Assembly: GCA_013361525.1 (NCBI GenBank)
Contig: JABFXY010000140.1
Span: 1 to 33,711, forward strand
Source: Polyangiaceae bacterium
GTDB taxonomy: Bacteria; Myxococcota_A; Polyangia; Polyangiales; Polyangiaceae
Reading direction: 5' to 3'
Length of the DNA stretch: 33,711 bases
In this document: piece after piece, positions 20,730-29,416 of the stretch
Numbering within the stretch: position 1 is the stretch's first letter
Layout: the number at the start of each line of letters is the position of its first letter
Notes under the pieces: generated by a model
Database searches by the model: none
What the model saw: the letters and a program-made list of their open reading frames with translations, nothing else
Told to the model about the DNA's origin: nothing
Made by a program: the position numbers and the translations under genes

Positions 20730-20757
20730 AGCGCGCTGCTGAACGCAGCGGCGCGCT
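20730..20757. terminator. Hairpin after the GAF gene
   Basis: AGCGCGCTGCT (20730-20740) and AGCGGCGCGCT (20747-20757) pair over 11 positions with a single wobble around a six-base loop, starting seven bases after the stop codon. There is no T-run, so it may be a weak or Rho-assisted terminator, or 3' end protection. Confidence 0.45.
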
Positions 20758-20804
20758 GTCTACCGGCCTGGCTTCGTCTCGTCGCTTGCGGTAGGACCCG
20801 CGGC

Positions 20805-22112
20805 ATGACGACGTTGCGTTTCGCCCGGCACGCTGCGCTGCTCACCCTGCTCGCGGTCGGCTGTAAAGACGAGCCCGCTCCGACGGTGACCCAGCCGGCC
20901 GACAGCGCCAAACAGGACGCAGGCATCGAGTCGCCCGCGATCGGCGGCAAGATGAAGGACGTCGCCAAGACCCTCGAGGGCAAAGGCCTCTCGGCCGAAG
21001 AGCTCGCCAAGCAGCCGCCTCCCGACGGGATCTTCCCGGCCGGCGTCGCCGACAAGGCGCACGCGGTCGGCGCGCCGCCGAAGCTCGAGATGATCAAAGA
21101 CGGCGACGAGCCGCGCATCATGTTGCACGCGGCCGCGCCGGAGCCGCAGGTCGTCGGGCTCAAGCTTCAGATCGGTCAGAAGGGCCGCCAGGTCCAGCGC
21201 CTGGTGTTCGTCGAGATTGCCCCGCCGGATCAGGCCGGCAAGGCGATGCACAAGCTCGTCGGCGATCTCGAGAAGCAGATCCATCAAGCCTCGGAGGCAT
21301 CCGGTGCGTCGTCGGCAGCGCCGAAGAGCGCGCCGCCGCCCGCCGCCGGCTCCGCGTCGCCTTCGGCGAGCGCCGCCGTCGAAGCACCCCCCGCACCGCC
21401 CGTCGGCGCAGATCGCCCGCTGGTCGCCACCGTCCTCGATTTTTCGCCGAGCGGCGAGATGGGGAAGAACCTCGACGCGTCGATCAATTTCACCGCGACC
21501 AAGGCCGGCGCCGCGAGCTTCGTCCGCAAGTACAAGAAGGAGACCACCGATCCGGCCGAGGTCGTCGCGCGCGATCTGCAGCTCGGCGCGGTGGAAGAGC
21601 TCTTGCTCGGCCTCTTCAGCGGGATGCCCGACAAGCCCGTCGGCGCAAACGCCATGTGGACCATTGCGGATCGCCGCACCTCGCTCGGCACCGACGTCGT
21701 CCGCTACCGCCTCTTCCAGGTCGAGAGCGTCGAGGGCGACACCGCGCATCTGCAGGTGATGTTCCGCCAATACGCCGCGACCGACACCAACGCCCTCGTG
21801 CAAGACCCGGAGATCGTGATGCGCGGCTATGCCTTCGAGGGTCTCGGCAAGATCGACGTGTCGCCGAAGGCGCTCTTTCCGAAGTCGGGCATGGTTCAGG
21901 TCGGGATGAACAGCCAGCTCGTCCCGAAGGACAAGAAGGAAGACCCGCAGGTGCAGGGCCAGCCGTTCGCGATCGAAGCCGCAATGCAGATCTTCGACGC
22001 GCAGGAGATCAAGCTGACGCCTTCAGACGAGCAGCCCCCGCCGAAGAAAGAGGGCGGCAAGAAGGAAGGCGCGAAGAAGCAGCCCGCGCCGGCGCCTGCG
22101 CCTCAGCCCTGA
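20805..22112 (+). CDS. Predicted lipoprotein, unknown function
   Basis: A 435-residue protein with a lipoprotein signal ending LAVGC (Cys20). Three parts are visible: a first domain (about 40-165) with an IMLHAAAPEPQVVGLKLQIG stretch, a Pro/Ala/Ser linker (about 170-205), and a second domain (about 210-385) containing LGTDVVRYRLFQVESVEGD and VMFRQYA segments of beta-rich character. The C-terminus is Lys/Pro/Ala-rich. I do not recognise the family. It follows the GAF gene by 81 bp and is convergent with the membrane protein gene at 22153, leaving only 40 bp between stops with a weak 5-bp hairpin. Confidence 0.75.
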   Translation: MTTLRFARHAALLTLLAVGCKDEPAPTVTQPADSAKQDAGIESPAIGGKMKDVAKTLEGKGLSAEELAKQPPPDGIFPAGVADKAHAVGAPPKLEMIKDGDEPRIMLHAAAPEPQVVGLKLQIGQKGRQVQRLVFVEIAPPDQAGKAMHKLVGDLEKQIHQASEASGASSAAPKSAPPPAAGSASPSASAAVEAPPAPPVGADRPLVATVLDFSPSGEMGKNLDASINFTATKAGAASFVRKYKKETTDPAEVVARDLQLGAVEELLLGLFSGMPDKPVGANAMWTIADRRTSLGTDVVRYRLFQVESVEGDTAHLQVMFRQYAATDTNALVQDPEIVMRGYAFEGLGKIDVSPKALFPKSGMVQVGMNSQLVPKDKKEDPQVQGQPFAIEAAMQIFDAQEIKLTPSDEQPPPKKEGGKKEGAKKQPAPAPAPQP

Positions 22113-22152
22113 GCGCAGCCGCTCATCGCAGCGGTGGGGGGAACGGCCGGCG

Positions 22153-23430
22153 TCAGGACATCGCCTGCGCGTCGGCCGCGATCAGGATCTGCTCTTCGGC
22201 TTGGGTCGCGAGCTTCTCGACGGCGTTCGCAGCTTCGGTCGGCGAGAGCTTCAAGAAGAAGCCGAGGAACTCGTCCTCATTGCCCGGTTGCACCGTCTGA
22301 AGGACGAGCACGATCGGCACCGCGGGTTTCTCGATCTCCGCGATCGCGAGCGAGCGCTCGCGGAAGCGCTTCGAGGTGCCGATGCTCTTCGTCAGCGTCT
22401 GCACCAGCAGGCCGATGACGAGGCCGGCTGCGACGCCGGCGACGTACCAATCCGCGTCGGCGCGCAAGACGATCGCCGCGAGGAGCCCACCGAGCGCCGC
22501 GCCGAGGACGATGCCGGGCTCGCCGCCGTTCGGCTCCGCGGCGAGGCGGAGGATCGTCGCGGCATGGAGGCCTCGCTCTGGCGGGTGCACCGCTTTGCGG
22601 TACGGCGTGAGCACGCTGGAGCGCCGCACCGACGTCGCGCGGAGGCTGAAGAAGCTCACCAGCAAGCCGATCAGCGACACCAGCACGCCGGCCGAGATCG
22701 CGACCTCGCGTCCGAGCACCCCGCGCGGAAGCGGCTGCTGGATCGTCGCCGAAGCGGCGGCGTCTTTGGCGGTCGCCGCTTGGCCGTTCGCTTTGGTGAC
22801 GGCGCCCGAGACCTGGTCGATGACCGCTTGGATCGGCGCCTTTTCAATCGCCGCGAAGACCTGGCGCGCGGTCGTGAGGTGGGCCGAAGGCGTGTCCTCT
22901 TGCTTCGGCGCTTTGAGCGCTGCCACCGCCTCGATCGCAGTCCAGCCGTCGACCGCTTTGCCCTCGGCCGGCGCGACCTTCTCCACGGCGACTTTGCACG
23001 CCACGAGGCGCGTCGCCTCGTCGTACGTCGGTTTCGCCGCCGGCCACGCCTGCGCCGACTGATCCGGCATCTTCGGCTTCGGGGGCTTCGGCTTTTCCTT
23101 CTCGTTCTTCGGCGGCTTACGGCCCTTCGGCGTCTTCGGAGCAGGCTCTTCCTGCACCTCCGGCTCGGGCGCAGGCTGCTGCTCGAGGACCTTGGAGTCG
23201 TCACGGAAGAGGTCGACCTCTTTCTTCAGCGTGACGGCATGCTCCGAGCACTTCGCGAGGTCCTGCGCGTCGCGCTCGAGCGCCTGCGCAGCTTCGCGCG
23301 CATGGACATCGGCGACGACGGGGCCACGTGCCGTGAGCATCAGCCCTAACGCCCCAGCCACCGAGCTGACGAGCACCACGGCCGAGACGAGGATCCACCT
23401 CACTTCTTCACGTCGGGTGTATTCGTTCAC
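22153..23430 (-). CDS. Membrane protein with Pro/Lys-rich periplasmic region
   Basis: A 425-residue protein not assigned to a family. Residues 12-34 (WILVSAVVLVSSVAGALGLML) form a first membrane segment. A helical stretch and a Pro/Lys/Glu-rich linker (about 88-122, PKGRKPPKNEKEKPKPP) follow, then a segment with two cysteines. Three more membrane helices are at about 240-265, 310-330 and 335-355, and the last ~65 residues are soluble and acidic. The layout suggests an anchored protein with a long flexible region outside the membrane, but no catalytic motif is visible. It is divergent from the AmpG-like transporter, with a 217-bp shared upstream region. Confidence 0.7.
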   Translation of the reverse strand: MNEYTRREEVRWILVSAVVLVSSVAGALGLMLTARGPVVADVHAREAAQALERDAQDLAKCSEHAVTLKKEVDLFRDDSKVLEQQPAPEPEVQEEPAPKTPKGRKPPKNEKEKPKPPKPKMPDQSAQAWPAAKPTYDEATRLVACKVAVEKVAPAEGKAVDGWTAIEAVAALKAPKQEDTPSAHLTTARQVFAAIEKAPIQAVIDQVSGAVTKANGQAATAKDAAASATIQQPLPRGVLGREVAISAGVLVSLIGLLVSFFSLRATSVRRSSVLTPYRKAVHPPERGLHAATILRLAAEPNGGEPGIVLGAALGGLLAAIVLRADADWYVAGVAAGLVIGLLVQTLTKSIGTSKRFRERSLAIAEIEKPAVPIVLVLQTVQPGNEDEFLGFFLKLSPTEAANAVEKLATQAEEQILIAADAQAMS

Positions 23431-23647
23431 CGAACCACGCGATCACTACGAGTGTTTGCGCGAGCTGTCCACGTCTTGGCGCGCCTCGGCGCCCGGCTCC
23501 ATGCTTCCTCTGGACCTCGGGTACGGTTTCTTCACGTTCGGGTGGTCTTCGTGTAGGAGCGAAATCGTACCCGTGGCGGCCACCTGTCCCATCGAAACCG
23601 CGGCGCCCACCGCCGGCCTGACAGACGACCCCACCGCCACGCGAGCC

Positions 23648-24901
23648 ATGCCCGAACCGACGAGCGCCGAAGGCGACACGACGCGCTCCGCCGAGGCTTC
23701 GACCGGCGCCAAGACCGACACGGCCTGGGCATCCTCCACGTACTTCGCCGAAGGCCTGCCGTTCTCCATCGTCCACAAGGTCTCGAGCGAGTTCCTCGTC
23801 CACCTCGGCGTCTCGGCCCAGCTCGTCGGGCTCTTTCAGCTCGCGCACGTCCCCTGGAACCTCAAGTTCGTCTGGGCGCCGCTCGTCGACCGCTTCGGCA
23901 CGACCAAACGCTGGATGGTCGCGGCGCAGCTCGCCATCGCCGCTTGCACGCTCTTCCTCGCGGCGTTCGCGTCCACGTTCGTCCCGTGGGCGTTCGGGAC
24001 GGGGCTCATGTTGATCGCCGTCTTCGCTGCGACCAACGACATCGCGGTCGACGGCTACTTCCTCCGGCGCCTCAAAAAGGAGCGGCAAGACTCGCTCGCG
24101 GGCGTGCGCGTCGGCGCGTATCGCGTCGCGCTGATGGTCGGTAGCGGCGGCATCGTCACCCTCGGCGGCCTCTACGGCTTCCAGGTCGCGTTCGGTGCGG
24201 CAGGGCTCATCATGGGCGGGCTCGCGCTCGCGCACGGCGTTTTCCTCGCGAAAGACCGCGCCGAAGAGGGCAGCAGCTCCGTTTCGGGCATCGTCCAGCG
24301 CGCCGCGAAGAGCTTCTTCTCCCAGCGGGGGATCGGCGTCGCGATGGTCGTCCTGCTCACGTACAGGGCAGGGGACGCGCTGATGTTCGCGATGAACGCG
24401 AAGTTCCTCGCCGAGCTCGGCCTCTCGACCGCCACGCGCGGCGTGATCAACGGCACCTTCGGCACCGTCGCGTCGATTGGCGGTTCACTCACCGGCGCAG
24501 CAATCATCGCGCGCGTCTCGTTCGCGCGCGCGTTCGTCCCGATCACCGCCGCGCAGTCCGGTGCCATCCTCCTCTACGTGCTTCTCGCGGTCACCCGACC
24601 GTCCCTCCCGTTCGTCGCCGCCGTCGTCCTCGTCGAGCAGTTCATCGCGGGTGTCGGAATCTCGGCGTTCTTCGTCTTCATCACCCGTCTCTGCCAGGGT
24701 GAACAGAAGGCGACCCAATACGCGTTCGCCTCGTCGCTGATGAGCGTCGCGATGCTCGGTGCCGGCGCAGGAAGCGGCTTTCTCTTCGCGTCCTTCGGCT
24801 CGGCGAAGTTCTTCTTCGTGGCGTTCTTGGCCTCGCTCCCCGGCATGCTCGCCACAGCGTTCTACAAGCCCAACGAGGCAAGGACGGTCATCGGGGGCTG
24901 A
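23648..24901 (+). CDS. AmpG-like MFS permease
   Basis: An integral membrane transporter of 417 residues with roughly twelve hydrophobic segments. PWNLKFVWAPLVDRFGTTKRWM (about 69-90) is the AmpG-type signature between helices 2 and 3, and TNDIAVDGYFLRRLKKERQ follows as in muropeptide permeases of the MFS/AmpG group. By family knowledge it may import anhydromuropeptides for wall recycling, but related PAT1-like transporters carry other substrates. The ATG at 23648 is chosen because the membrane domain begins soon after it; the frame is open far upstream (into sequence antisense to the neighbour), and an alternative GTG exists near 23573. Confidence 0.85.
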   Translation: MPEPTSAEGDTTRSAEASTGAKTDTAWASSTYFAEGLPFSIVHKVSSEFLVHLGVSAQLVGLFQLAHVPWNLKFVWAPLVDRFGTTKRWMVAAQLAIAACTLFLAAFASTFVPWAFGTGLMLIAVFAATNDIAVDGYFLRRLKKERQDSLAGVRVGAYRVALMVGSGGIVTLGGLYGFQVAFGAAGLIMGGLALAHGVFLAKDRAEEGSSSVSGIVQRAAKSFFSQRGIGVAMVVLLTYRAGDALMFAMNAKFLAELGLSTATRGVINGTFGTVASIGGSLTGAAIIARVSFARAFVPITAAQSGAILLYVLLAVTRPSLPFVAAVVLVEQFIAGVGISAFFVFITRLCQGEQKATQYAFASSLMSVAMLGAGAGSGFLFASFGSAKFFFVAFLASLPGMLATAFYKPNEARTVIGG

Positions 24902-24940
24902 GCGCTTGCAAAGGCGGGCGCGATCCAGGACGCTCCCGCC

Positions 24941-26389
24941 ATGCGCCATCGTTACCCTCGCGTCCTGACCGCCGCCGTGCTGTGCGCGCCGTTGCTAGCG
25001 CAGAGCGGGCCGGCGCTCGCGGACGTCCCCACGCCCTCGCCGCCGACGCCCGCGGCGACCTCGGGAAAGCTCGCGATCCCGTTCGAGAAGTTCCAGCTCC
25101 CGAACGGCATGACCATCATCTTGAGCGAGGATCACTCCGTCCCGCTGGTCGCCGTCAACACCATGGTCAAGGTCGGCTCGCGGTTCGAAAAGGCCAAGCG
25201 CAGCGGCTTCGCGCACCTCTTCGAGCACCTGATGTTCATGGGCACCGATCGGGTGCCGACCGGCACCTTCGACACCTTGATGGAGTCGGAGGGCGGCTGG
25301 AACAACGCCTGGACGAGCGAAGATCGCACCGACTACTTCGACGTCGGCCCGGCGCATACCCTGCCGCTTTTGCTCTGGCTCGAGGCGGATCGGCTGTCGT
25401 CGCTCGGCACTTCGATGACGCAGGCAAAGCTCGACGCGCAACGCAAGGTCGTGCGCAACGAGCGCCGCGAGCGAAGCGAGAACAAGCCCTACGGCAAGGT
25501 CGAGCTCCGCTTGCCCGAGCTCTTGTACCCGGAGGGGCACCCCTATCACCACCCGGTCATCGGCTCGCACGAGGACCTCGAGGCGGCGAAGGTCGAAGAC
25601 GTCAAAGCCTTCTTCAGCGAGTACTACGCCGCGAACAACCTCTCGCTCGTCGTCGCCGGCGACTTCGATCCGAAGACCGTCCGCCCCGAGATCGAGCGCC
25701 TCTTCGGCGCGCTCCAGAAGGGCAACGTGCCCGCGGCTCCGCCCGCCACGGTCCCCAAGCTCACCGACGTCGTCCGCGAGACGCTCGTCGAAGACAACAT
25801 CCAGCTGCCGAAGATCGTCATGGCCTGGCACAGCCCCGCGCGTTTCGCTCCCGGCGACGCCGAGCTCGACATCCTCTCCAACGTCCTCGATCGCGGCAAA
25901 ACCAGCCGCCTCTACAAGGCGCTGGTCTTCGACAAGGAGCTCGCGCAGTCGGTCAGCGCCACCCAGGGGTCGCAAGATCTCTCGAGCATCTTCACCATCG
26001 AGGCGATCGCGCGCCCCGGGGTGAAGCTCGACGATCTCGAAAAGGAGATCGACAAGATCCTCGCCGAGCTGAACGACAAGGGCGCCACCCAAGCCGAGGT
26101 CGAGCGCGCGAAGAACGACTACGAGACGATGTTCGTCCTGCAGCTCGAGTCGGTGCCCGAGCGCGCATCGATCCTCAACAACTACCAAACCTTCGCCGGT
26201 GATCCCGGCTTCATCGGCAAAGATCTCGAGCGCTATCGCAAGGTCGATCAAGCCGGTGTCAACGCGACGGTCAAAGCGACGCTGGACCCGAAGCGTCGGG
26301 TGATCCTGCGTGTCGAGCCGAAGAAGGCCGAGGCGGCGCCGAAGGCGCCCGCGAAGAAGGCGCCTGCGAAGAAGGGAGCGGGGAAATGA
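24941..26389 (+). CDS. M16 zinc metallopeptidase, catalytic subunit
   Basis: A pitrilysin/insulinase-type peptidase of 482 residues with a signal sequence (hydrophobic core 8-25, ending around ALA-DV). The catalytic inverted zinc motif HLFEH is at 92-96, and the third ligand glutamate is E174 in VRNERRE, at the usual ~77-residue spacing. The two-domain M16 fold is complete, ending in a Lys/Ala/Pro-rich tail. It is likely periplasmic and cleaves peptides. It overlaps the next gene by four bases (ATGA), and that gene encodes a partner lacking the zinc motif, the arrangement of two-subunit M16B enzymes. Confidence 0.93.
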   Translation: MRHRYPRVLTAAVLCAPLLAQSGPALADVPTPSPPTPAATSGKLAIPFEKFQLPNGMTIILSEDHSVPLVAVNTMVKVGSRFEKAKRSGFAHLFEHLMFMGTDRVPTGTFDTLMESEGGWNNAWTSEDRTDYFDVGPAHTLPLLLWLEADRLSSLGTSMTQAKLDAQRKVVRNERRERSENKPYGKVELRLPELLYPEGHPYHHPVIGSHEDLEAAKVEDVKAFFSEYYAANNLSLVVAGDFDPKTVRPEIERLFGALQKGNVPAAPPATVPKLTDVVRETLVEDNIQLPKIVMAWHSPARFAPGDAELDILSNVLDRGKTSRLYKALVFDKELAQSVSATQGSQDLSSIFTIEAIARPGVKLDDLEKEIDKILAELNDKGATQAEVERAKNDYETMFVLQLESVPERASILNNYQTFAGDPGFIGKDLERYRKVDQAGVNATVKATLDPKRRVILRVEPKKAEAAPKAPAKKAPAKKGAGK

Positions 26390-27912
26390 GGCTTCGAGCT
26401 GCGCTGGGTTTGTGTGTCGCGCTCCTCGGCGGGTGCGATTTCGGCGTGCGTCTGTCGGAGACGGAGACGCCCGAGGCGACCGGCAAGCCCACCGCCGGCA
26501 AGCCGACGGCGACCGCCGTCGCTGCGACCGGCATCGGGTCGAAGCCGCCCACGCTCGGGGCGCCGAAGCCCTTCGAGCCGCCGGCGCCGGTCGTCTTCCA
26601 AGGCCCCGGTGGGATCACCGTCTGGCTTGTCGAGCGGCCTCAGCTGCCGATCGTCTCGGCGACGGTGATCGTCCCCTACGGCTCGGCGAGCGATCCCGAG
26701 GACGCGCCGGGCACGATGGCGCTCCTCGCGGACATGCTCGACGAAGGCGCGGGCTCGCGCGACGCGCTTCAGCTCTCCGAGACGGTCGCGTCGCTCGGCG
26801 CGACGTTGAGCGTCGGCGCCGGCCAAGACAGCAGCCAGGCCTCGGTCCTGGCACTGAAGACGAAGTTCGACACGGCATTCGAGCTCTTGAGCGATGTCCT
26901 CGCGCGGCCGAAGCTCGCCCAAGGCGACTTCCAACGCACGAAGAAGCTCTGGAAGAACGCGCTGCGGAAGCGCTCCGATGATCCGATGTCGGTCGCCTCG
27001 ACGGTCGCGGGCGCGGTCCTCTACGGCCCGAAGGCGCCGTACGGTCACCCGTCGCTCGGGCTCTACTCGAAGGCCGACAGCGTGTCGCTCGGCGGGCTCA
27101 AGTCGGCATACGAGCGGACCTACCGGCCCGACCGCGCGACGATCGTCATCGCCGGCCAGATCACGCGCGCGGAGGTGGAGGCGCTGCTCGAGAAGCACCT
27201 CGGATCGTGGAAGCCGAAGGGCGATGCGCTGCCCCCGCCGAAGCTCACGAAGGTGCTCGCGAAGCGCCCGAAGTTCATCGTGGTGGAGCGCCCGAAGGCG
27301 GTGCAGACCGTGATCTACGCCGCGCGTGAAGGGACGACGGCGAGCGACGAGCGCGCGCCGAGCCTGACCTTGGTGAGCGATGCGCTCGGTGGGTCGTTCA
27401 CGTCGCGCCTGAATATGAATCTACGCGAGGACAAGGGCTGGACGTACGGCGTCGGCTCCGGGTTCACCGCGAGCCGCGGCGAAGGCGCGTTCATCGTGCG
27501 AACGAGCGTGGAGGCGGAGCACACCGGTGATGCGCTGAAGGAGATCCTCGGGGAGCTCGCGAATATGTCGGCGAAGGGCCTGACCGATCAGGAGGTCGGC
27601 AAGGTGAAGGCGCAGGATCGCGCGGACTTGGTGCAGACGTACGAGGGCGCGACGGGTGTGGGGTCGAGGCTTTCGTCGCTCTCTGCGCTGGGGCTTCCGA
27701 CGTCGTTCGATGCGGGTGCGAGCCGTATTCGGCAAGCGGCTTCGCGTGAGGATCTTGCGAGGTTGGCGAAGACGCATGTGGATCCTGCGGGATTTACGGT
27801 GGTGTTGGTGGGTGATCGGGAGTTGATTAAGAAGCAGTTGGCCGATAAGGGGCTTGAGGCGCCTGTGCCTTATTCGGCCGAGGGGCAAGCGCAGTCAGGG
27901 GAGGGCGGGTAG
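26386..27912 (+). CDS. M16 family lipoprotein, non-catalytic subunit
   Basis: A 508-residue M16-fold lipoprotein with an LLGGC lipobox (Cys17) and an Ala/Thr/Pro-rich linker to about residue 65. Where the active partner has HLFEH, this protein reads LLADM (within PGTMALLADMLDEG, 108-121), so zinc chemistry is lost. The conserved second-domain motif RLNMNLREDKGWTYGVGS is present. Its role is probably to complete the peptide-binding chamber with the preceding peptidase, tethered to the outer membrane. From about 27640 to the stop the codons shift toward T/G-ending and lower GC, unlike the first 1.2 kb. A structured repeat begins right after the stop. Confidence 0.92.
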   Translation: MRLRAALGLCVALLGGCDFGVRLSETETPEATGKPTAGKPTATAVAATGIGSKPPTLGAPKPFEPPAPVVFQGPGGITVWLVERPQLPIVSATVIVPYGSASDPEDAPGTMALLADMLDEGAGSRDALQLSETVASLGATLSVGAGQDSSQASVLALKTKFDTAFELLSDVLARPKLAQGDFQRTKKLWKNALRKRSDDPMSVASTVAGAVLYGPKAPYGHPSLGLYSKADSVSLGGLKSAYERTYRPDRATIVIAGQITRAEVEALLEKHLGSWKPKGDALPPPKLTKVLAKRPKFIVVERPKAVQTVIYAAREGTTASDERAPSLTLVSDALGGSFTSRLNMNLREDKGWTYGVGSGFTASRGEGAFIVRTSVEAEHTGDALKEILGELANMSAKGLTDQEVGKVKAQDRADLVQTYEGATGVGSRLSSLSALGLPTSFDAGASRIRQAASREDLARLAKTHVDPAGFTVVLVGDRELIKKQLADKGLEAPVPYSAEGQAQSGEGG

Positions 27913-27913
27913 A

Positions 27914-28193
27914 GGGGGCCGAAGCGCGAGCGGGTTTCGGCTCCGGCGGGGGGTCGTCAGTCGCCGGGCGGGGCGGAGTGGGCCCAGCCCCTTCGGGGCT
28001 CCCCACTCCGCTTGTTTGCCGCAATGTCTTGGCGGCGACTTCCTCCCTGCCCGCCTACGCCGAAATCCGCTCGCGCTTCGCGCGTCGCCCGGCCGGATCG
28101 CCGGTCCGACGCTCTGTCGGAGATCCCTGTCTACGTCTCTGTCTAAATTCGCTGTCTAAACTCTCCTGTCTAAACTCTCCTGTCTAAACTCGG
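27914..28193. repeat. Structured repeat element, copy 1
   Basis: Begins one base after the M16 stop codon. Terminal inverted repeats: CGAAGCGCGAGCGGGTTTCG (27920-27939) and its complement near 28061-28080, matching at 20 of 21 positions over the full 21-bp arms. The core carries a long central hairpin around GCGGAGTGGG/CCCACTCCGC with an inner AGCCCC/GGGGCT stem. After the right arm, a tail (28081-28138) leads into 14-bp tandem units of CTGTCTAAACTCTC at 28139-28193. This is the reference orientation, as in copy 2. Confidence 0.85.
28139..28193. repeat. 14-bp tandem repeat in the element tail
   Basis: A 13-bp first unit (28139-28151) and three 14-bp units starting at 28152, 28166 and 28180 share CTGTCTAAA, and the second and third are identical. 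Copies 2 and 3 of the element have only one such unit in their tails, so the array expanded at copy 1. Confidence 0.75.
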
Positions 28194-28278
28194 TGCGATC
28201 GTAATCAGCGCAGGGGAGGCAGGTATTCGCCCCTATGTTCGTCGGCATGTTTGTCGGGCGCCGAGATAAGGTGGCGGG

Positions 28279-28710
28279 GTGAAGATCAGATTATCGGCGG
28301 TTTGCTTGGCTCTTTTGGCGTGCTCTGCGTGCGGTCCCGAGTCGCAGGGGGAGCGGGCGAACGCGGCGACGTGTGAGGCCGGGAAGGTTCACCTCATCGG
28401 TGAAGTGGAAGGCCGCGCTATCGATGAGTCGCACGATGTTTCGGGGTTCTACTTCGTCCAGGTCGGCGAGGTCGCGCTCGACATGACGTTCGGCGAGACG
28501 GGCCACCTTCGGCTCGAGTGGGAGACCTTGGTCGCGGATGGGGACGAGGTCGATGTGTCGAAGGGCGAGCTCGTGATGCCCGGCTCGACGGACACGCTGA
28601 TGGCCGAGGAGGGGTCGTCGCTCATCCCGACCGGTGACGCGTACCAATTCAGGCTCTACTGGCCCGACGGCAGCTCGTTGGACGGCTGCTACGCGCAGGC
28701 GGAATTCTAG
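28279..28710 (+). CDS. Small lipoprotein, unknown function
   Basis: A 143-residue protein with a lipoprotein signal (MKIRLSAVCLALLAC, lipobox LLAC at Cys15). The mature part is acidic and beta-rich (VHLIGEVEGRAI, FYFVQVGEVALDMTF, HLRLEWETLVADGDEV) and ends in a Cys-containing segment; no family recognised. GTG start with an AAGG about 12 bases upstream. It sits between copies 1 and 2 of the structured repeat, and copy 2 follows its stop by about 30 bp. Confidence 0.7.
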   Translation: MKIRLSAVCLALLACSACGPESQGERANAATCEAGKVHLIGEVEGRAIDESHDVSGFYFVQVGEVALDMTFGETGHLRLEWETLVADGDEVDVSKGELVMPGSTDTLMAEEGSSLIPTGDAYQFRLYWPDGSSLDGCYAQAEF

Positions 28711-28740
28711 TTTCGTGGGCTGGCTGGACGCGCGATGGGT

Positions 28741-28978
28741 TAGGGTGGGGTGGGGGGCGCGAAGCACGAGCGGGTTTCGGCTCCGGCGGGGGGTCGTCAG
28801 TCGCCGGGCGAGGCGGAGTGGGGTCCCCAGCCCCTTCGGGGCTACCCCACTCCGCGGGTTTGCCGCAATGCCGTGGCGGCGACTTCCTCCCTGCCCGCCT
28901 ATGCCGAAACTCGCTCGCGCTTCGCGCATCGCTCGCTGCGACGTCCTTGTCTCCGTGTGATGTCTCCTGTCTAAACGG
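28741..28978. repeat. Structured repeat element, copy 2
   Basis: Same orientation as copy 1. Left terminal repeat at 28760-28780 (CGAAGCACGAGCGGGTTTCG), right terminal repeat at 28904-28924. The central hairpin pairs GCGGAGTGGGG (28813-28823) with CCCCACTCCGC (28845-28855), and an inner AGCCCC/GGGGCT stem has a TTC apex. The tail holds a single CTGTCTAAA unit near 28967. The G-rich lead-in (GGGTGGGGTGGGGGGCGCG) is shared with copy 4. The 307-bp gap 28711-29017 holds nothing else that I can see. Confidence 0.85.
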
Positions 28979-29017
28979 AGGGTCTCGGGGCGTAGCCGAA
29001 ATCGGCAATCGGGTGCA

Positions 29018-29338
29018 ATGATGGATTCGATGGTTACGCCGTGGCGAGTTGGAGCGAGCGTACTTCTTTGCGTACTCTCGAGTGCATGCACAGAGGTTGT
29101 CATCGACTGTTCGTCGCTCGATCTAGAGACCTGTGACGACACGCTTGAGTGCGCGTGGGTAGGCTTCGAGGCCGAGGCTCGGTGTACCTCGAGATGTGAC
29201 CCCAGCGACCCCGTACAGTGCGACAGCGATGAGGTTTGCGAACGGTCGAGCTACACAGACGTCCCCGAGCCGGGCAAGCCAATTGTGCACGCTGTCCCGA
29301 TGGACGACCTGTGCGTGAAGGCCGATCCCCTCGAGTGA
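29018..29338 (+). CDS. Small cysteine-rich lipoprotein
   Basis: A 106-residue protein with a hydrophobic N-terminus (VGASVLLCVLSSAC; likely lipidated Cys24, with an atypical lipobox) followed by about eight further cysteines spaced like a disulfide-stabilised extracellular domain (IDCSSLDLETCDD, LECAW, RCTSRCDPSDPVQCD, EVCERSS). Cys-rich surface lipoproteins of this kind are common in myxobacteria and mostly uncharacterised. ATG start at 29018; in-frame ATGs at 29021 and 29030 are also possible. It ends 78 bp before the RpoC-like gene on the same strand, so the two may be co-transcribed. Confidence 0.65.
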   Translation: MMDSMVTPWRVGASVLLCVLSSACTEVVIDCSSLDLETCDDTLECAWVGFEAEARCTSRCDPSDPVQCDSDEVCERSSYTDVPEPGKPIVHAVPMDDLCVKADPLE

Positions 29339-29416
29339 AGGCACCGTGCGTGATCCGGGCGCGACGTTTTTCAATGCATCCTTGGACGAAGCTCGACAGG
29401 TCGTAGCGGGAGCGTC

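Noticed and set aside
22119..22134. Small hairpin CCGCT/AGCGG between convergent genes as a terminator
   Set aside because: Only five base pairs and no T-run; too weak to call.
28139..28193. Tandem repeats that might be a CRISPR array
   Set aside because: Units are 14 bp with no spacers, and no cas genes lie nearby; it is a simple tandem repeat attached to the structured element.
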